Made by a program: the position numbers and the translations under genes
Origin: Ditylenchus dipsaci
Lineage: Eukaryota > Nematoda > Chromadorea > Rhabditida > Anguinidae
Length of the DNA stretch: 64,000 nucleotides
Assembly: GCA_004194705.1 (NCBI GenBank)
Contig: SADC01000913.1
Span: 1 to 64,000 of the forward strand
Direction of reading: 5' to 3'
Shown here: piece after piece, positions 1-9,933 of the stretch
Numbering within the stretch: the stretch's first letter is position 1
Layout: each line of letters starts with the position of its first letter
The notes under the pieces: generated by a model
The model's input: only the letters and a program-made list of their open reading frames with translations
What the model was told of the DNA's origin: nothing
Databases searched by the model: none

Positions 1-230
1 ACAAAATGTGGTAGAAGGGTCACTCAAAGTTCTAAATACACCTCAATACCTCTGTCGTGATTTTTAATAGCCAACCCCTGGGCTTATGGCACATTCCCAA
101 AGTTTTATTGAGTTTCAGAGGTGGGAGCCAAATTTACACGGGATTTGAGCACGCTCTACAAGAATGCGCGCATCAAAAAAATTGTCGAAAAACAACAGGT
201 CAAAGTCAGGGTCCTTCCCTTGTGAGTATG
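1..230. repeat. Dispersed repeat, copy 1 (pair with 1313-1515)
   Basis: About 200 bp beginning near GTAGAAGGGTCACTCAAAG recurs at 1313-1515 in the same orientation with scattered substitutions and small indels. It lies outside the last visible exon of the HMIT gene. No coding potential was recognised. The open frame across 57-479 runs from this repeat into the adjacent transposon and is not credible as a gene. Confidence 0.8.
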
Positions 231-314
231 ACAGAAAGGAACTCAATTTTCGGTCAAAATCAGAAAAAAAAATGTTTGAAAACGCCTTATATTAGACTTG
301 ACTTATTTGAGATA

Positions 315-747
315 CAGTCAAACCTCTATATAACGCCCCCCCCTAAAAAGTTCGTTCCCACCTTGGGTCCGACACTTTTTTTAGCTCGATTTTCAAAGCT
401 TTTTTTAAATTCTGTTTTGACAGTCTGGTCGCAAATATCGCAAGGATTCCGATTTTGCCGATCGTTTTTCAATATTTGAATAATTTTACTTTTAAAAAAT
501 ACAAAACTCTATATAACGGCCCTCTAATTTTTTAGAGGGCCGTTATATAGAGATTTTGTATTTTTTAAAAGTAAAATTATTCAAATATTGAAAAACGATC
601 GGCAAAATCGGAATCCTTGCGATATTTGCGACCAGACTGTCAAAACAGAATTTGAAAAAAGCTTTGAAAATCGAGCTAAAAAAAGTGTCGGACCAAGGTG
701 GGAACGAACTTTTAGGGGGGGGGGGGCGTTATATAGAGGTTTGACTG
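315..747. mobile_element. Pogo/Tigger-like MITE with TA duplication
   Basis: Long terminal inverted repeats begin CAGTCAAACCTCTATATAA and end with the reverse complement, flanked on both sides by TA (313-314 and 748-749). The two arms pair over almost the whole 433 bp, including the subterminal text AAGTTCGTTCCCACCTTGG and a central AGAGGGCCGTTATATAG. CAGTC... termini and a TA duplication are typical of pogo/Tigger-type elements. No transposase frame is present. It lies between the last visible HMIT exon and the left edge. Confidence 0.9.
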
Positions 748-773
748 TATGTTAAAATATAAATTTAGCTTAC

Positions 774-3719
774 CTATAATCGAAACAGTTTCCGAAATCA
801 TCCACGTTTGTGTTTAAACTACTGTTTATCGTAGTAATTACCTTAGCCGAATCCTGATGATCTGAAAGTTTGTATCAGCAGATACATAGTTGTTTTCAAA
901 AATTTACAAGCTTACTAAAAAGAAGGCTCCACTTAGCAAACACAAACTTATAAGCACACCAGTGACACTGACCAATAAAAGCACTCTTCTACCAACACGC
1001 TCAACCAAGTACATCGAAAAAAGTGCAGAAGAAGTTTACAGCTAAACTATAGCGCTTTTAAAGTTTTAGGCTTACATACAGTATAACTTATAATAATCAC
1101 CTTACCTAAAAGTGATAAAAGTTACTCTTTTACTAAAAGTGTCATGCGGAAAAAAAGAAAAAAGAGAAAGCATGTTCACAAGATTGAAGATGCGTGGTGA
1201 TCCATCCAAAAAAAAATGTCTCAGTTGCCCCTGTTGTTTGAAATTTTTTTTAAATTTTTCTCATTAATACAGAAATTCAAGAAAAAAAATTCTGGTGCAC
1301 TAAATGTCAAGATAGAAGGGTCACTCAAAGTTCTAAAAACACCTCGATACCCTTGTCGTGATTTTTAATGGCCAACCCCTGGGCTATGGCACATTCTAAA
1401 ACCTTTATTGAGTTTCAGAGGTGGGGAGCCAAATTTACACGGATTTGAGCACGCTCTACAAGAATATGCGCATCAAAAAAATTATCGAAAAAACAACAGG
1501 TCACAGTCAGGGCTGTTTTTTTTTCATTTCATACGCAGTAGACATTGTCTGCCCTACAGAAAGCGAATGCATATAGAGCCATAATATCTATATTCTGGGT
1601 ATGATTATTTCACTTTTGGGCTAGAGAATTATCATAGGTTATGCGGCAACTTCATTTTTATTATTTTTCATTAAAAACCTGCAGTTCCGACAGAAATCCA
1701 AATGGTTGTGTGATTGTCTTTGACCCCAGCGGAACGAATAATTGCACCAGTATAATACCTTAAATACAATTTTTAGTCAACAAACAGTCAACTAAAATAG
1801 TCAGATTTTACATGAGTGTGTTAATGCCTGAGAGTTGCTGAAAACCTTGCAAAGCACAGCCAATCATCAGCGCTTTTCTTATTGGAGGTGTTGAGAGATT
1901 CGGACCACAATGTTTCCATCGCCTTAAAAATTAGTCTATAAGCTAGAGATAACTTGAGAGGGTAAAAATTTGCCGTATAATTGCTTGTCTCTGAGCTGTT
2001 GCTCATGAGCTAGCTGGATTTCCTCAATCTCATACTGCACCCAGTCTTGGTCATTATTGTATATTTTTTTCAAAACTTCTTCTGTCTCTTTTTGACCTAT
2101 GTGCTGAATATATATAAGCAGTATTTTTATGAAAACTTTTTGCTCAAAACACTTACCTCATACAGCCAACGAGGCGATTCAGGCAAAAACATAAATCCAA
2201 TAAATTGAAAAAGGGCAGGAACTGCTGCGAATCCAAACATAAGCCTTAAATTTGATAGTCACAGGCTTTTATTTGCCTTTTAAAAGACCATGGTCTCGAG
2301 TTCTAAATTGTCGCCCACCAATTCAAAAACTTTCACCCAGTCATTGAATTATTGTACGGATTTAAAAGCTTGGTTTCTAACAAAAAACAATTTTTAAATT
2401 TACCGTATTTCCTCAAATAAGACGACCGGCCGCCTTATTTTTTGGATGTCCGAAAATTGGAAAATTTGAGGTCGATCTCAGGTTTTGGGTGGAAATCTAA
2501 AATCCAAAAAGTGGAATCGGTGGAACTCGTAAGATTTAAGAAAACGCAAAAAACGGCTTTGCAAAATACTCATTCTCAGCTGAGATGTAGTCCTTAAAGT
2601 CGAGGAGACCGTCTTATTAGAGGTGATTAAACAAGATCTTTTGCAGTACTTCGGAGGAAAAGGCGTATTTACTGAGAGCGTCCACCGCACCGTAGATATA
2701 AGAAAGCTCAATTATTTTAGGCACTTATCCCTCACCTCCAGCCAATATTTGTGGGGTCAATATATGAAAATCCTCCAGCCATTAAATTGCGGCAACCAGC
2801 CCAAATGTGATCATTAGTTGAAATCCCTAAAAAATAAATTTTCCTTTGAAGGACCATGGTTTTTGTGCGCAGTGCCATGTCCGAAATTTGAATTTTTGGA
2901 GACAGTTCTTTTTGGTCTCTCACTGTACTTATTCAAGTCGTTCAAAATAGCTCGAAAATGTAAATAGAGAGACCAAAGAGAACTGTCCCCCCGTTAGTTC
3001 AAATTTTTGACACGTCACTGCGCGCAAAAACCATGGTCCTTTAAGATTCATTTTTTAGACTTATTATCTATTCTATACATTTTTTCTCTTTTTTGAAACA
3101 ACTTACTGTCACCAGCCTTCCTCTTATTTGAGCCGGACTTGCCTCACCCACAAATATGGGCATATCATACTTGCGATACCTAGCAAAACATGAATATTCA
3201 AAAACTCTATTACAAAAAGTCTTAAGACTGACCAATAGCTACTCCTAATAAGATCCTACCAACCAATAAAATACTTTGCTGACTCCTACCGAGCATACAA
3301 GCGCTCCGACCACAAATATGAAGCTAGAAATTATGATCATTTTCTCCTGCCATATTTATCAGAGAAGTTGCCAGCCAATAGAGCGCTCAATCCAGCCATT
3401 CCTGGGGTGATACTTAAAATAGATAAGTCAATTTGTTGTCATTCAAAGCAAATAGTGTCCACCTGACAATGACCTCAGTCCAGAGATTGTCCATCGGGCG
3501 GAGATCGCCATTCTTAGGCACATATAGCATAGCACTACTCACTATTCCTGTATCATATCCAAACAAAATCCACCGATTACAGCCTAGAGATTAGGAAATT
3601 AAGTATTCAGAACTTTTTATTATTATTAAACTGCTTGCCATTGTTGCCAGTAGGTAGATGTAAGAGCCAAGCCTGGGCTCATGCTTTGGGCGGTTAACTC
3701 CAGAGCCTTCAGTGGCTAC
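774..3719 (-). CDS. Proton/myo-inositol cotransporter, SLC2A13 (HMIT) family, 3' part outside window
   Basis: An MFS sugar transporter that would import myo-inositol with protons across a membrane. Exons on the minus strand: 3639-3719, 3463-3583, 3233-3412, 3107-3179, 2736-2826, 2157-2244, 1812-2103, 1679-1758, 916-1041 and 774-861. Visible family motifs in order: the TM1 segment around FGYDTGIV followed by SAMLYVPK, the GRRK loop after TM2, [12 protein letters not shown] after TM4, PESPRWLYE after TM6, [11 protein letters not shown] and QQLSGIN leading into TM7, [12 protein letters not shown], and [10 protein letters not shown] after TM8. The last exon is the luminal loop before TM10; TM10-12 and the stop lie left of the window. 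A start codon was not found; the first exon seen begins after an acceptor at 3720. Intron 1 appears to be GC-AG (donor GCAAGC at 3638). Frames break in several exons, each repaired by one extra base in a homopolymer (3565-3568, 3340-3343, 3268-3271, 3158-3160, 2787-2788; two bases at 1017-1022). Exon 1812-2103 is worse, with stops near 1925-1940. Identity is sure; whether it is intact or a pseudogene is not. Confidence 0.92.
1313..1515. repeat. Dispersed repeat, copy 2, in HMIT intron
   Basis: Direct-orientation copy of the 1-230 repeat, inside the intron between HMIT exons 1679-1758 and 916-1041. The rest of that intron (1042-1312 and 1516-1678) shows no further recognisable structure. Confidence 0.8.
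2285..2395. repeat. Dispersed repeat fragment starting GACCATGGT
   Basis: This intronic fragment contains TCGCCCACCAATTCAA and TTGTACGGATTT. It resembles the arm at about 61446-61590, where the same text occurs inside a larger foldback. It probably belongs to a transposon whose ends read AAGGACCATGG. Confidence 0.6.
2401..2638. mobile_element. TACCGTA-family MITE in HMIT intron
   Basis: The left end reads TACCGTATTTCCTCAAATAA and the right end reads TCTTATTAGAGG, so the arms are inverted. The interior carries a block (GTGGAACTCGTAAG... TCAGCTGAGATG) that recurs inside the family members near 11540-11670, 21370-21497, 50185-50423 and 52188-52424. It lies in the intron between exons 2736-2826 and 2157-2244. 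Confidence 0.75.
2848..3043. repeat. Imperfect palindrome ending AAGGACCATGG
   Basis: The arms AAGGACCATGGTTTTTG and CAAAAACCATGGTCCTT enclose a second inverted pair around GAGACCAAAGAGAACTGTC. The element sits in the intron between HMIT exons 3107-3179 and 2736-2826. The same terminal text bounds a foldback near 61446-61675. Confidence 0.75.
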
Positions 3720-4236
3720 CTATACAGGGTTTTTTTCATAAAATTGTAAATTCTTCGTTTTTTTTCAAAACTTTGTGGTAGTTCAAAAAAGATTTTAAAC
3801 GGCTTGGTTTGTCTGATGTTTTTAGCACTTTGGCAAAAAAACAGCTGACTTTCGTGAAAAATTTTGCGCTATGCTTAAAATTCCAAAACAGTACAAAGAG
3901 AAATTTCAGTTATTTAAAAAGCGTTTGTCCAAAAGGCGTTAAAAGCGTTGTTCCAACTAATGCTAGGCATTTAAAATTTTCGCTCCTGCTCTTGGCTCAG
4001 GGCGGAAAATCTCGGAGCGAAGAGCGCAAAATCGCCCATGACTGGTTCCAACATTTTATCGTTAAGCACATTACCACATTCATGGCCACCATTTTGAGTG
4101 CCAATAATATTCAAAAGTTTAGTCAAATATATTAATGCGAATATGTAGATAAAATCGAACACAGCAAAATTCCTAAAAACTGATATATGATAAAATAAAT
4201 CTGTATAAGAGCAAAATTGGCTAGATTTACTATACC
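3720..4236. other. No gene recognised
   Basis: This is the region upstream of the first visible HMIT exon, where a first coding exon with a start codon would be expected. Open frames of 91 and 108 codons overlap here on opposite strands, but neither has HMIT-like sequence or any other motif I recognise. Confidence 0.5.
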
Positions 4237-4447
4237 CACCAGTCAATTAACCTTGACCCCAGCTTGGGGGACCAAGGCAACAAATTTTCATTTCAAAATC
4301 TCAAAAAAAAACAGGTCTCAAACAATATATTTGCACTTTTTGGTCATTTTTATGCAAAAAAATATTGGTATTAAAAAATGGAAAAATTTTTTGCCTTGGT
4401 CCCCAAGCTGATTCGCTGGTGGGGTCAAGGTTAATTGAGTGGTGGTG
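4237..4447. mobile_element. MITE with CCACYSTCAATTAACC termini
   Basis: The left arm reads ACCAGTCAATTAACCTTGAC and the right arm pairs with it, ending GTTAATTGAGTGGTGG. Just inside both ends is the module CTTGGGGGACCAAGGCAA, which recurs throughout the window. The interior is AT-rich with no transposase frame. Confidence 0.8.
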
Positions 4448-4924
4448 CTAAAGGTAAAGTGCTCCGTAAAAGTTACTTGTCTTGGCAAAATTTTGCAAAA
4501 TTAAGCAACCAGGAATTTTTACACATGCAGTGACTCAACTTTCTGTGACACTCAATTTTGTCTTACAATTTTAATATAATTTTCAAATTCTGATAACATA
4601 TTTTCATCATATTTTTTCATACAAATTTTTTTGGGTTGCTTATTTCCGAAAAAATAAAAAAACCTTGAACAGTTGTAATAAATTAATTTGCATTAAAACT
4701 GCGAAAGGCACCAAAAGTACACTGAAGCCGTAGTTTAGTTAGTTTTATATTAATTTTTCTTTAAAGGCTAAGACCGCAGTGATTATTAGCAGAAGGAATT
4801 AATTGTACGGTCAGTAGCAAAAAACACATAAGTAATTTCCGGGTCCACGTCAATTTTTTTTATAAAATGCATGATGTCGCATGTCACAAATGTATGATGT
4901 GTGATAAAAAAATAAATCTGTTTG

Positions 4925-5140
4925 GCGCTAGTAGCGAATACCCCCCCCCCCCAAGCATCCGACCTTTAAAAATTGCTGTAATACCCTTGCAAACAACAAG
5001 TTTAGGCTTAGCCCTTAGGCTTGGGGGTAGGCCAGCGTACGGAAGTTGTGACTAATGAAGAGTTTGCGCACATTTTCCGGGTCTGGGACATAAATTTGGG
5101 TACTTTTTACTAAAATAAAAAGGTGAAAATCGTTGGGCGG
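4925..5140. mobile_element. GGCGCTAGTAGCGAATACC-family element, copy 1
   Basis: The left end GGCGCTAGTAGCGAATACC is followed by a C-run, the module AAGTTTAGGCTTAGCCC and GGTAGGCCAGCGTACGG. The right end has a G-run without a clear terminal repeat. Related copies lie at 12172-12415, 36300-36440 (inverted), 55320-55430 (inverted) and 62433-62670. The preceding stretch 4448-4924 shows nothing recognisable. Confidence 0.7.
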
Positions 5141-5542
5141 GGGGGTAATTTTGATTCGACTACAAACAAATGAAAATTTACAAAATAGAACACATTTTTT
5201 TCACGCAGTATTTTCTACGTTCAATAATTAATTCGATAATTAATTTAAAGTGTTTTTTGGAATAAATAATGGGATACAACTCGGGTATTCTAGTCAAATC
5301 TTAGAAATCTTTAGTTCACGCAGAGTTCTGCCTCAATTTCTGAAATTAATATTTTGAACAATTTGAAAAGCCGTGCGGCAAAGCTTTTGCCTGAAAATAG
5401 TACACATTCCACATTGATGTCGTACAATTACTGTTTTACATTTCATAGCTGCGACTAAAATTAGTTTGTATGCAAAGCCTTGCCATGATATTTGTTTGTT
5501 GCAAAAAAGTTATTGCAAAAAATAATTGCATTTAATTTTTAG

Positions 5543-5718
5543 GTCTATTACGAGTAGGCTTAGGCATAGGTTTCGCCTTACTAGTAATTAGGACCTGTAT
5601 TACTTCTTATTTTTTTAAGCATTCATGGTATTCTTCCACCGAAATTGACAAAGTTATTTGCTACAAATCACGCAACGAGCGTTTTTTTCACTTTGAATGT
5701 TCCTGCGCAAAAAAGAAC
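5543..5718 (+). CDS. Orphan exon candidate: membrane segment plus Cys-rich region
   Basis: An acceptor (TTTTTAG, ending 5542) and a donor (GTAACT, from 5719) bracket a frame that stays open for 58 codons. It begins with a hydrophobic segment (about residues 3-18, GLGIGFALLVIR) and continues into a polar part with three cysteines (VICYKSR, FECSCAKK). The composition is coding-like and unlike the flanking repeats. No neighbouring exons were found, so it could be an N-terminal signal-anchor exon of a gene whose other exons I missed, or a remnant. I do not recognise a family. A large nested transposon begins 13 bases beyond the donor. Confidence 0.4.
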
Positions 5719-5932
5719 GTAACTTCAATATACAGAGTGGTCCAAGAAATTCTGCCACTTTCAAAGTGGAATAACTTTTTTGTAGGCTGTTTTACAAACT
5801 TCTGCTTTCACATATTGGACACTTTGTGCTAGCAACTTTTCAGTATATCTTTTTTAAAAATAGGGTGGCGGTTATATAATGTGAAAAACAGGCTAGGTGA
5901 AAATCTGCTTAACGAATATTTGCTAACGAATA

Positions 5933-6108
5933 CCTGCTTAATGAAAACCTGCCTTAGAGAAAACTTTATATAGGAAGAGAATAAAGATCAGATGATGGGT
6001 TTCACAAGTGAATTTTGAATAGTAAAATTCTACTTGTGAAACCCATCATCTGATTTTTATTCTCTTCCTATATAAAGTTTTCTCTAAGGCAGGTTTTCAT
6101 TAAGCAGG
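5933..6108. repeat. Near-perfect palindrome inside the second shell
   Basis: About 80 bp on each side, from CCTGCTTAATGAAAACC to its reverse complement, flank a short AT-rich centre near 6020. The sequence immediately before the left arm repeats ACGAATAYYTGCT motifs. It belongs to the left end of the 5891-7457 element; the right end has only the short arm. Confidence 0.85.
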
Positions 6109-6110
6109 TA

Positions 6111-7414
6111 CAGTCAAACCTTGATAATCCGCAACCCCAAAAAGTTCGTTCCCGCCTAGGTCCGACACTTTTTTTACGGATAAATCTTTTTTCTGTCCGC
6201 TTCTGGCTTTTTTCTGCCCGCTTTTAGCTTTTTTCTGCCCGCTTTTCTGAAAATGATTTAACATAACCCCAATCTGTGATAACTTCTTTATTCTGTGCAG
6301 CTTTAGTACGAAATTTTCTAAGGAATTTGAATTTATTTACAGAATTCGAAAAAATTATTGGCTGCTGAGATGTGACATTTGTTGCATCTAAGAGATTTTT
6401 ATGCCCAAATTCTGCAAAATGGCCAAAGCTGGACAGGTAACAGCTTTTTGAAAATTCTGTAATAAATCAAATTCCTTAGGCTCCCCCATACTCCGCGCAA
6501 CATGAGTCGCGCAACAAAATTTTATAGGGTTCTACAGGAACAATTTTTATTTTCGGTCGCAGACATCTTATACTCAAATAACGGCTAGAATCTAGCAAAA
6601 TTTGGTAATAAAAATTCTCATCTGATATAAAATTTTTCGGAATAATCACAAGTATGTGGCAAATTGGCGAGTTGCGTCACTTTCTGCGCAACACGCCGAT
6701 TTGCCACATACTTGTGATTATTTCCTAAGGATTTTTATATCAGATTGAAAATTTTTTATTACCAAAATGTTTCTAGATTGTAGCCGTCATTTTGAGTATA
6801 AGATGTCCGCGACCGAAAATAAAAATTGTTCCTGTAGAACCCCATGAAATTTTGTTGCGCGACTCGTGTTGCGCGGGAGTATGAGGGAGCCTTAGGAAAT
6901 TTCGTATGCAAGGCTGCTCAAAATAAGAAAAGTTATCACAAATTGGGGTCATTTTCAATCATTTTAAAAAAGCGGGCAGAAAAGCGGGCAGAAAAAAGCT
7001 AAAAGCGGGCAGAAAAAAGCCAGAAGCGGGCAGAAAAAAGTCTCGTCCTTTTTTTACCCCAATTTCTGGATATTTTTGATAGTTCTGTTCGACAGTCTGG
7101 TCGCAAATATCGTGAGGATTCCGATTTTGCCGATCGTTTTTCAGAATTATTATGAAATCCCATCTAAAAAAGCAAAACCTCGATAATCCGCCACCCTTTT
7201 TAAAAATAGGGTGGCGGTTTATCGAGGTTTTGCTCTTTTAGAGAATTTTTTTCATAATTATGAAAAACGATCGGCAAAATCGGAATCCTCACGATATTTG
7301 CAACCAGACTGTTAAAACAGAACTAGCAAAAAATATTCAGAAATCGGTGTAAAAAAAGTGTCGGACCCTAGGCGGGAACGAACTTTTGGGTGTCGGATTA
7401 TCGAGGTTTGACTG
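6111..7414. mobile_element. Pogo/Tigger-like element, TA duplication, third shell
   Basis: Termini CAGTCAAACCTTGATAATCC and the reverse complement are flanked by TA at 6109-6110 and 7415-7416. The subterminal text (AAGTTCGTTCCCGCCTAGG, GTCCGACACTTTTTTTA) matches the elements at 315-747 and 61226-62803. Its interior is occupied by another inverted-repeat element at 6186-7040. Confidence 0.9.
6186..7040. mobile_element. Innermost foldback element with repeated GCGGGCAGAAAAAAG ends
   Basis: Each end carries three tandem copies of a CTTTTTTCTGCCCGCTT-type motif, inverted between ends. The arms then pair for most of the 855 bp to a centre near 6690, where CACAAGTATGTGGCAAAT faces its complement. 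No transposase frame is visible; the 61-codon frame in the right arm is a by-product of the repeat. Confidence 0.85.
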
Positions 7415-8059
7415 TATTTGTTGAGGAGGTATTCGTTAAGCAGGTTTTCACCTAGCCGAAAAACACGACGTTTGCTTGATTTCCCCTTGTTGGTTTTGTC
7501 CTGGTCTGTGGGTGGTCTCTGGATGGGCAAGGACCAAAACTACAGGGTGACCAAGCAAAAAACCGTTGTTTTCACAGTATATGTACCAAAAATTGCCATG
7601 AAATTGAAGAATTTTGTAAAGCAGCCCTCAAAAAAAAAGTTATGGCATTTTGAAAGTGGCACAACTCTGTATACACAAGAATTTTATAAAAGAATCCTGC
7701 AAAGTGAAAACATGTTTTCTTACAACCTCAATAATTAAAAACCTGTTTCCTTGCTTTTAAATAGAACACATGTGCCAAGTACAATACTTAATGAGCAATT
7801 GACAAATTGACTGGCAAGGAAAACTTTTCTATTTTACGTTTATTTGTATTCTAAACACCCAAAATTATCGCGAAAAAAATATTTTAAATTAATGTAGATA
7901 GCATTAGATTTAACGGCAGTAAGGGGCAATGAAATATTTAACTTAGCTTGATTCTTTTATATAAGTCATCTATTTAGCTCCAAACACTTGTCAGATCATT
8001 TTCAGAAGTGGAAAGCGTTTTCATCACTAACTGGTCAAATTTTTACTGGAGTTCACACG

Positions 8060-8300
8060 TCGAGACAACATTGTATTGCAATGCTGTACCGCACCTCAAA
8101 AGCTATAAAACCCATGTTACACAATGATTTTTTGATATGTAAGTGTGGAGATATGGCTTTTTAGAAAAAAATCAATCTCCTTAAAAAATGACAAAAATTC
8201 AAGTTTTTGCAATTTTTCGAAATTTTGTCATTTTTAAGAAAATTGATTTTTTCCAAAAGGCCATACCTCTACACCTAGATTTCAAAAAATTATTCTGTAA
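8060..8300. repeat. Palindromic repeat with GATATGGC core
   Basis: The text GTGGAGATATGGCTTTTTAG faces an inverted partner around 8265. Related palindromes built on TTGAGATATGGCTTTTGG occur at 27172-27451, 28930-29200 and 55780-55900, and one arm near 56690-56810. The flanks 7673-8059 and 8301-8495 hold nothing I recognise. Confidence 0.7.
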
Positions 8301-8495
8301 TATGGGGTTCACAGCTCTTTGCTGCGAAAGTAATTGCGAAATATGTAAACAGCTGTGTTGACCTATATTTTGATGCCAAGGTATGGGTCAAAAATTTCCA
8401 GCCTCCAAACCCTCCTATACCTATGGGCTTCTCTTTTGAAAGTGCCCAATAGGTATGGGTTCATAGAGGCAATCCAGCGATGAAAACTTGGCCTA

Positions 8496-8642
8496 TGTAC
8501 TAGGCGGCCGCCGCCTTATTTTTCATACCTTTTAAAAATCTGAAAATTGTCCAATCAAAAAATGGCCTTAACTCTGAATTTCAGTAAAAAAATGAGGGGG
8601 GCCGCCTTATTAGAGCGGGCCGCTTATTAGAGGAAATATGGT
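8496..8642. mobile_element. TACCGTA-family MITE, degenerate left end
   Basis: The right end GAGGAAATATGGTA and the inverted GGCGGCCGCCGCCTTATTTTT / GGGGGCCGCCTTATTAG arms place it in the TACCGTA family. The left terminus has decayed. Confidence 0.65.
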
Positions 8643-8674
8643 AAGTTAAATATTCATTTGAAAGAAGAGATGCA

Positions 8675-8880
8675 GGCAGTGTTGTGCGTTTGGCTCGTTT
8701 GCGAGCCAGTGGCTCGCGTCCCTTTGAGAACGCGAGCTGCTCGCTCGCCAAATAGCTATGTCAGCGAGCCATATGGCTCGCCAAGTTAAAGAACAAAGTG
8801 ACAAGAGCTTCTTAGCTCGCGAGCCATTTGGCTCGCATCTATAATAAGCGTATGGTTCGGCTCGCGGAAAATATTGTTTG
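8675..8880. repeat. GAGCC/GGCTC-rich inverted block, possible hAT-type MITE
   Basis: Starting near CAGTGTTGTGCGTTTGG, the motifs GGCTCG and CGAGCC occur about fifteen times in alternating orientation (e.g. GCGAGCCAGTGGCTCGC). It is sharply GC-richer than its surroundings. The CAGTG start suggests a hAT-like terminus, but I could not confirm a target duplication. The following 8881-9279 holds no recognised feature. Confidence 0.5.
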
Positions 8881-9279
8881 CTGAAATAAAGCCTAAATCT
8901 AGTTTATTTTTTCATTTTTTTTTCAAATTTTTGACTGATTTTTTGCAAATATTAAGGGAGGCCAACGCTAATATTTACTCTAATTCTCACCCGTCCCGCC
9001 TCTAATTGCAGCCCCATCGACTTTGAGCTATCGTATCTCGGTCCACAATTTTTTCTAACAGGATTTGGCTAATCTTCCTTTTACCGGGTCCTCCCAAAAG
9101 TGTGTTTTGATCACTTTTTTGAGCTTCTCTGGCCGTGATTGGGCCAGAGAAGATGTTTTAAAGTGGCGGAAAGACATTGTTGGGGAAAAAATTTAATCAA
9201 AATTGTGACTTTTTGATTTGATCCCCAAGGTAAACTAACCTTAAGGAGTACCTGGATAGCACCAAAAGATGGAATTCGA

Positions 9280-9560
9280 ACATAGTTTTGTTAACTTAAG
9301 CCTACCGCATAAAAAAACTCTGGTAGGCATGCATGTTTGATACATCCATAGTCACTTTCGAGTGATTTGTGTCTAAGGTATGTGGGTGTGCGCATCTCAA
9401 CCCCAAGTCCCCTAACCCCCTGCGTCCTTGAAGAAGTAGGCTAGAAAAGGCTAGATCACTTCACTGGGCTAGAAAAGATGTTTTTGTATACCCCTTCGGG
9501 GGCGCAGAGGACTTGGTTGGTTAGAGAACTCCCCTTAGACATGATCCCGAGCAAGACTCT
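9280..9560. repeat. Dispersed repeat with GTCACTTTCGAGTGATTTG core, copy 1
   Basis: The block contains CTACCGCATAAAAAAACTC, AGTCACTTTCGAGTGATTTG and GGTATGTGGGTGTGCGCATC, followed by a GC-rich hairpin-like segment. Copies occur near 29900-30110, 61930-62150 and 62805-62965. It lies within larger foldback elements elsewhere, so it is probably a transposon interior or a SINE-like unit. Confidence 0.75.
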
Positions 9561-9933
9561 CGGTCATTAATCTGTATAGAGACTCTTTTGTCTAGCTCCA
9601 GTGACCAAAACAGGGTAGAATACCCCTATGTATGATGGTTTACCTTGGGGACCAAAAGGTCAAAATTTTGGTCAAATTTTTTTTCAAGAATATCCTAAAA
9701 AAGTTCGGCAAACAATTAAAAAACTATATTTAAAAAATTGTCAGACCCCAGCTGAGGTTTGAATTTGAGAGGTATTCTTATATATGAAATTTTCTATATA
9801 AATAAAAATTTATTAATTTTGGCAAACTTACTGAAAAAAGTGCAGATTTTGTTTGTGTAAACAGATTGTATCTTTTTTCAAGAGTTTAGCCTAAAGCAAA
9901 TAAAGGCTAGGATCATTAGTAAGCACGTGGAAC

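Larger units (their letters stand above)
5731..7672. mobile_element. Nested foldback complex, outermost shell
   Basis: Outer arms pair TACAGAGTGGTCC... CACTTTCAAAGTGG (5731 onward) with CATTTTGAAAGTGG... ACTCTGTA (to 7672). Inside lie further concentric inverted repeats: 5891-7457 (GGCTAGGTGAAAA / TTTTCACCTAGCC), 6111-7414 and 6186-7040. Each shell is an inverted-repeat element of different sequence, so the block most likely records successive insertions. Confidence 0.8.

Noticed and set aside
57..479. 140-codon open frame on the plus strand
   Set aside because: It runs across a dispersed repeat and into the left arm of a pogo-like MITE; no motif, and the repeat copy at 1313 does not keep the frame.
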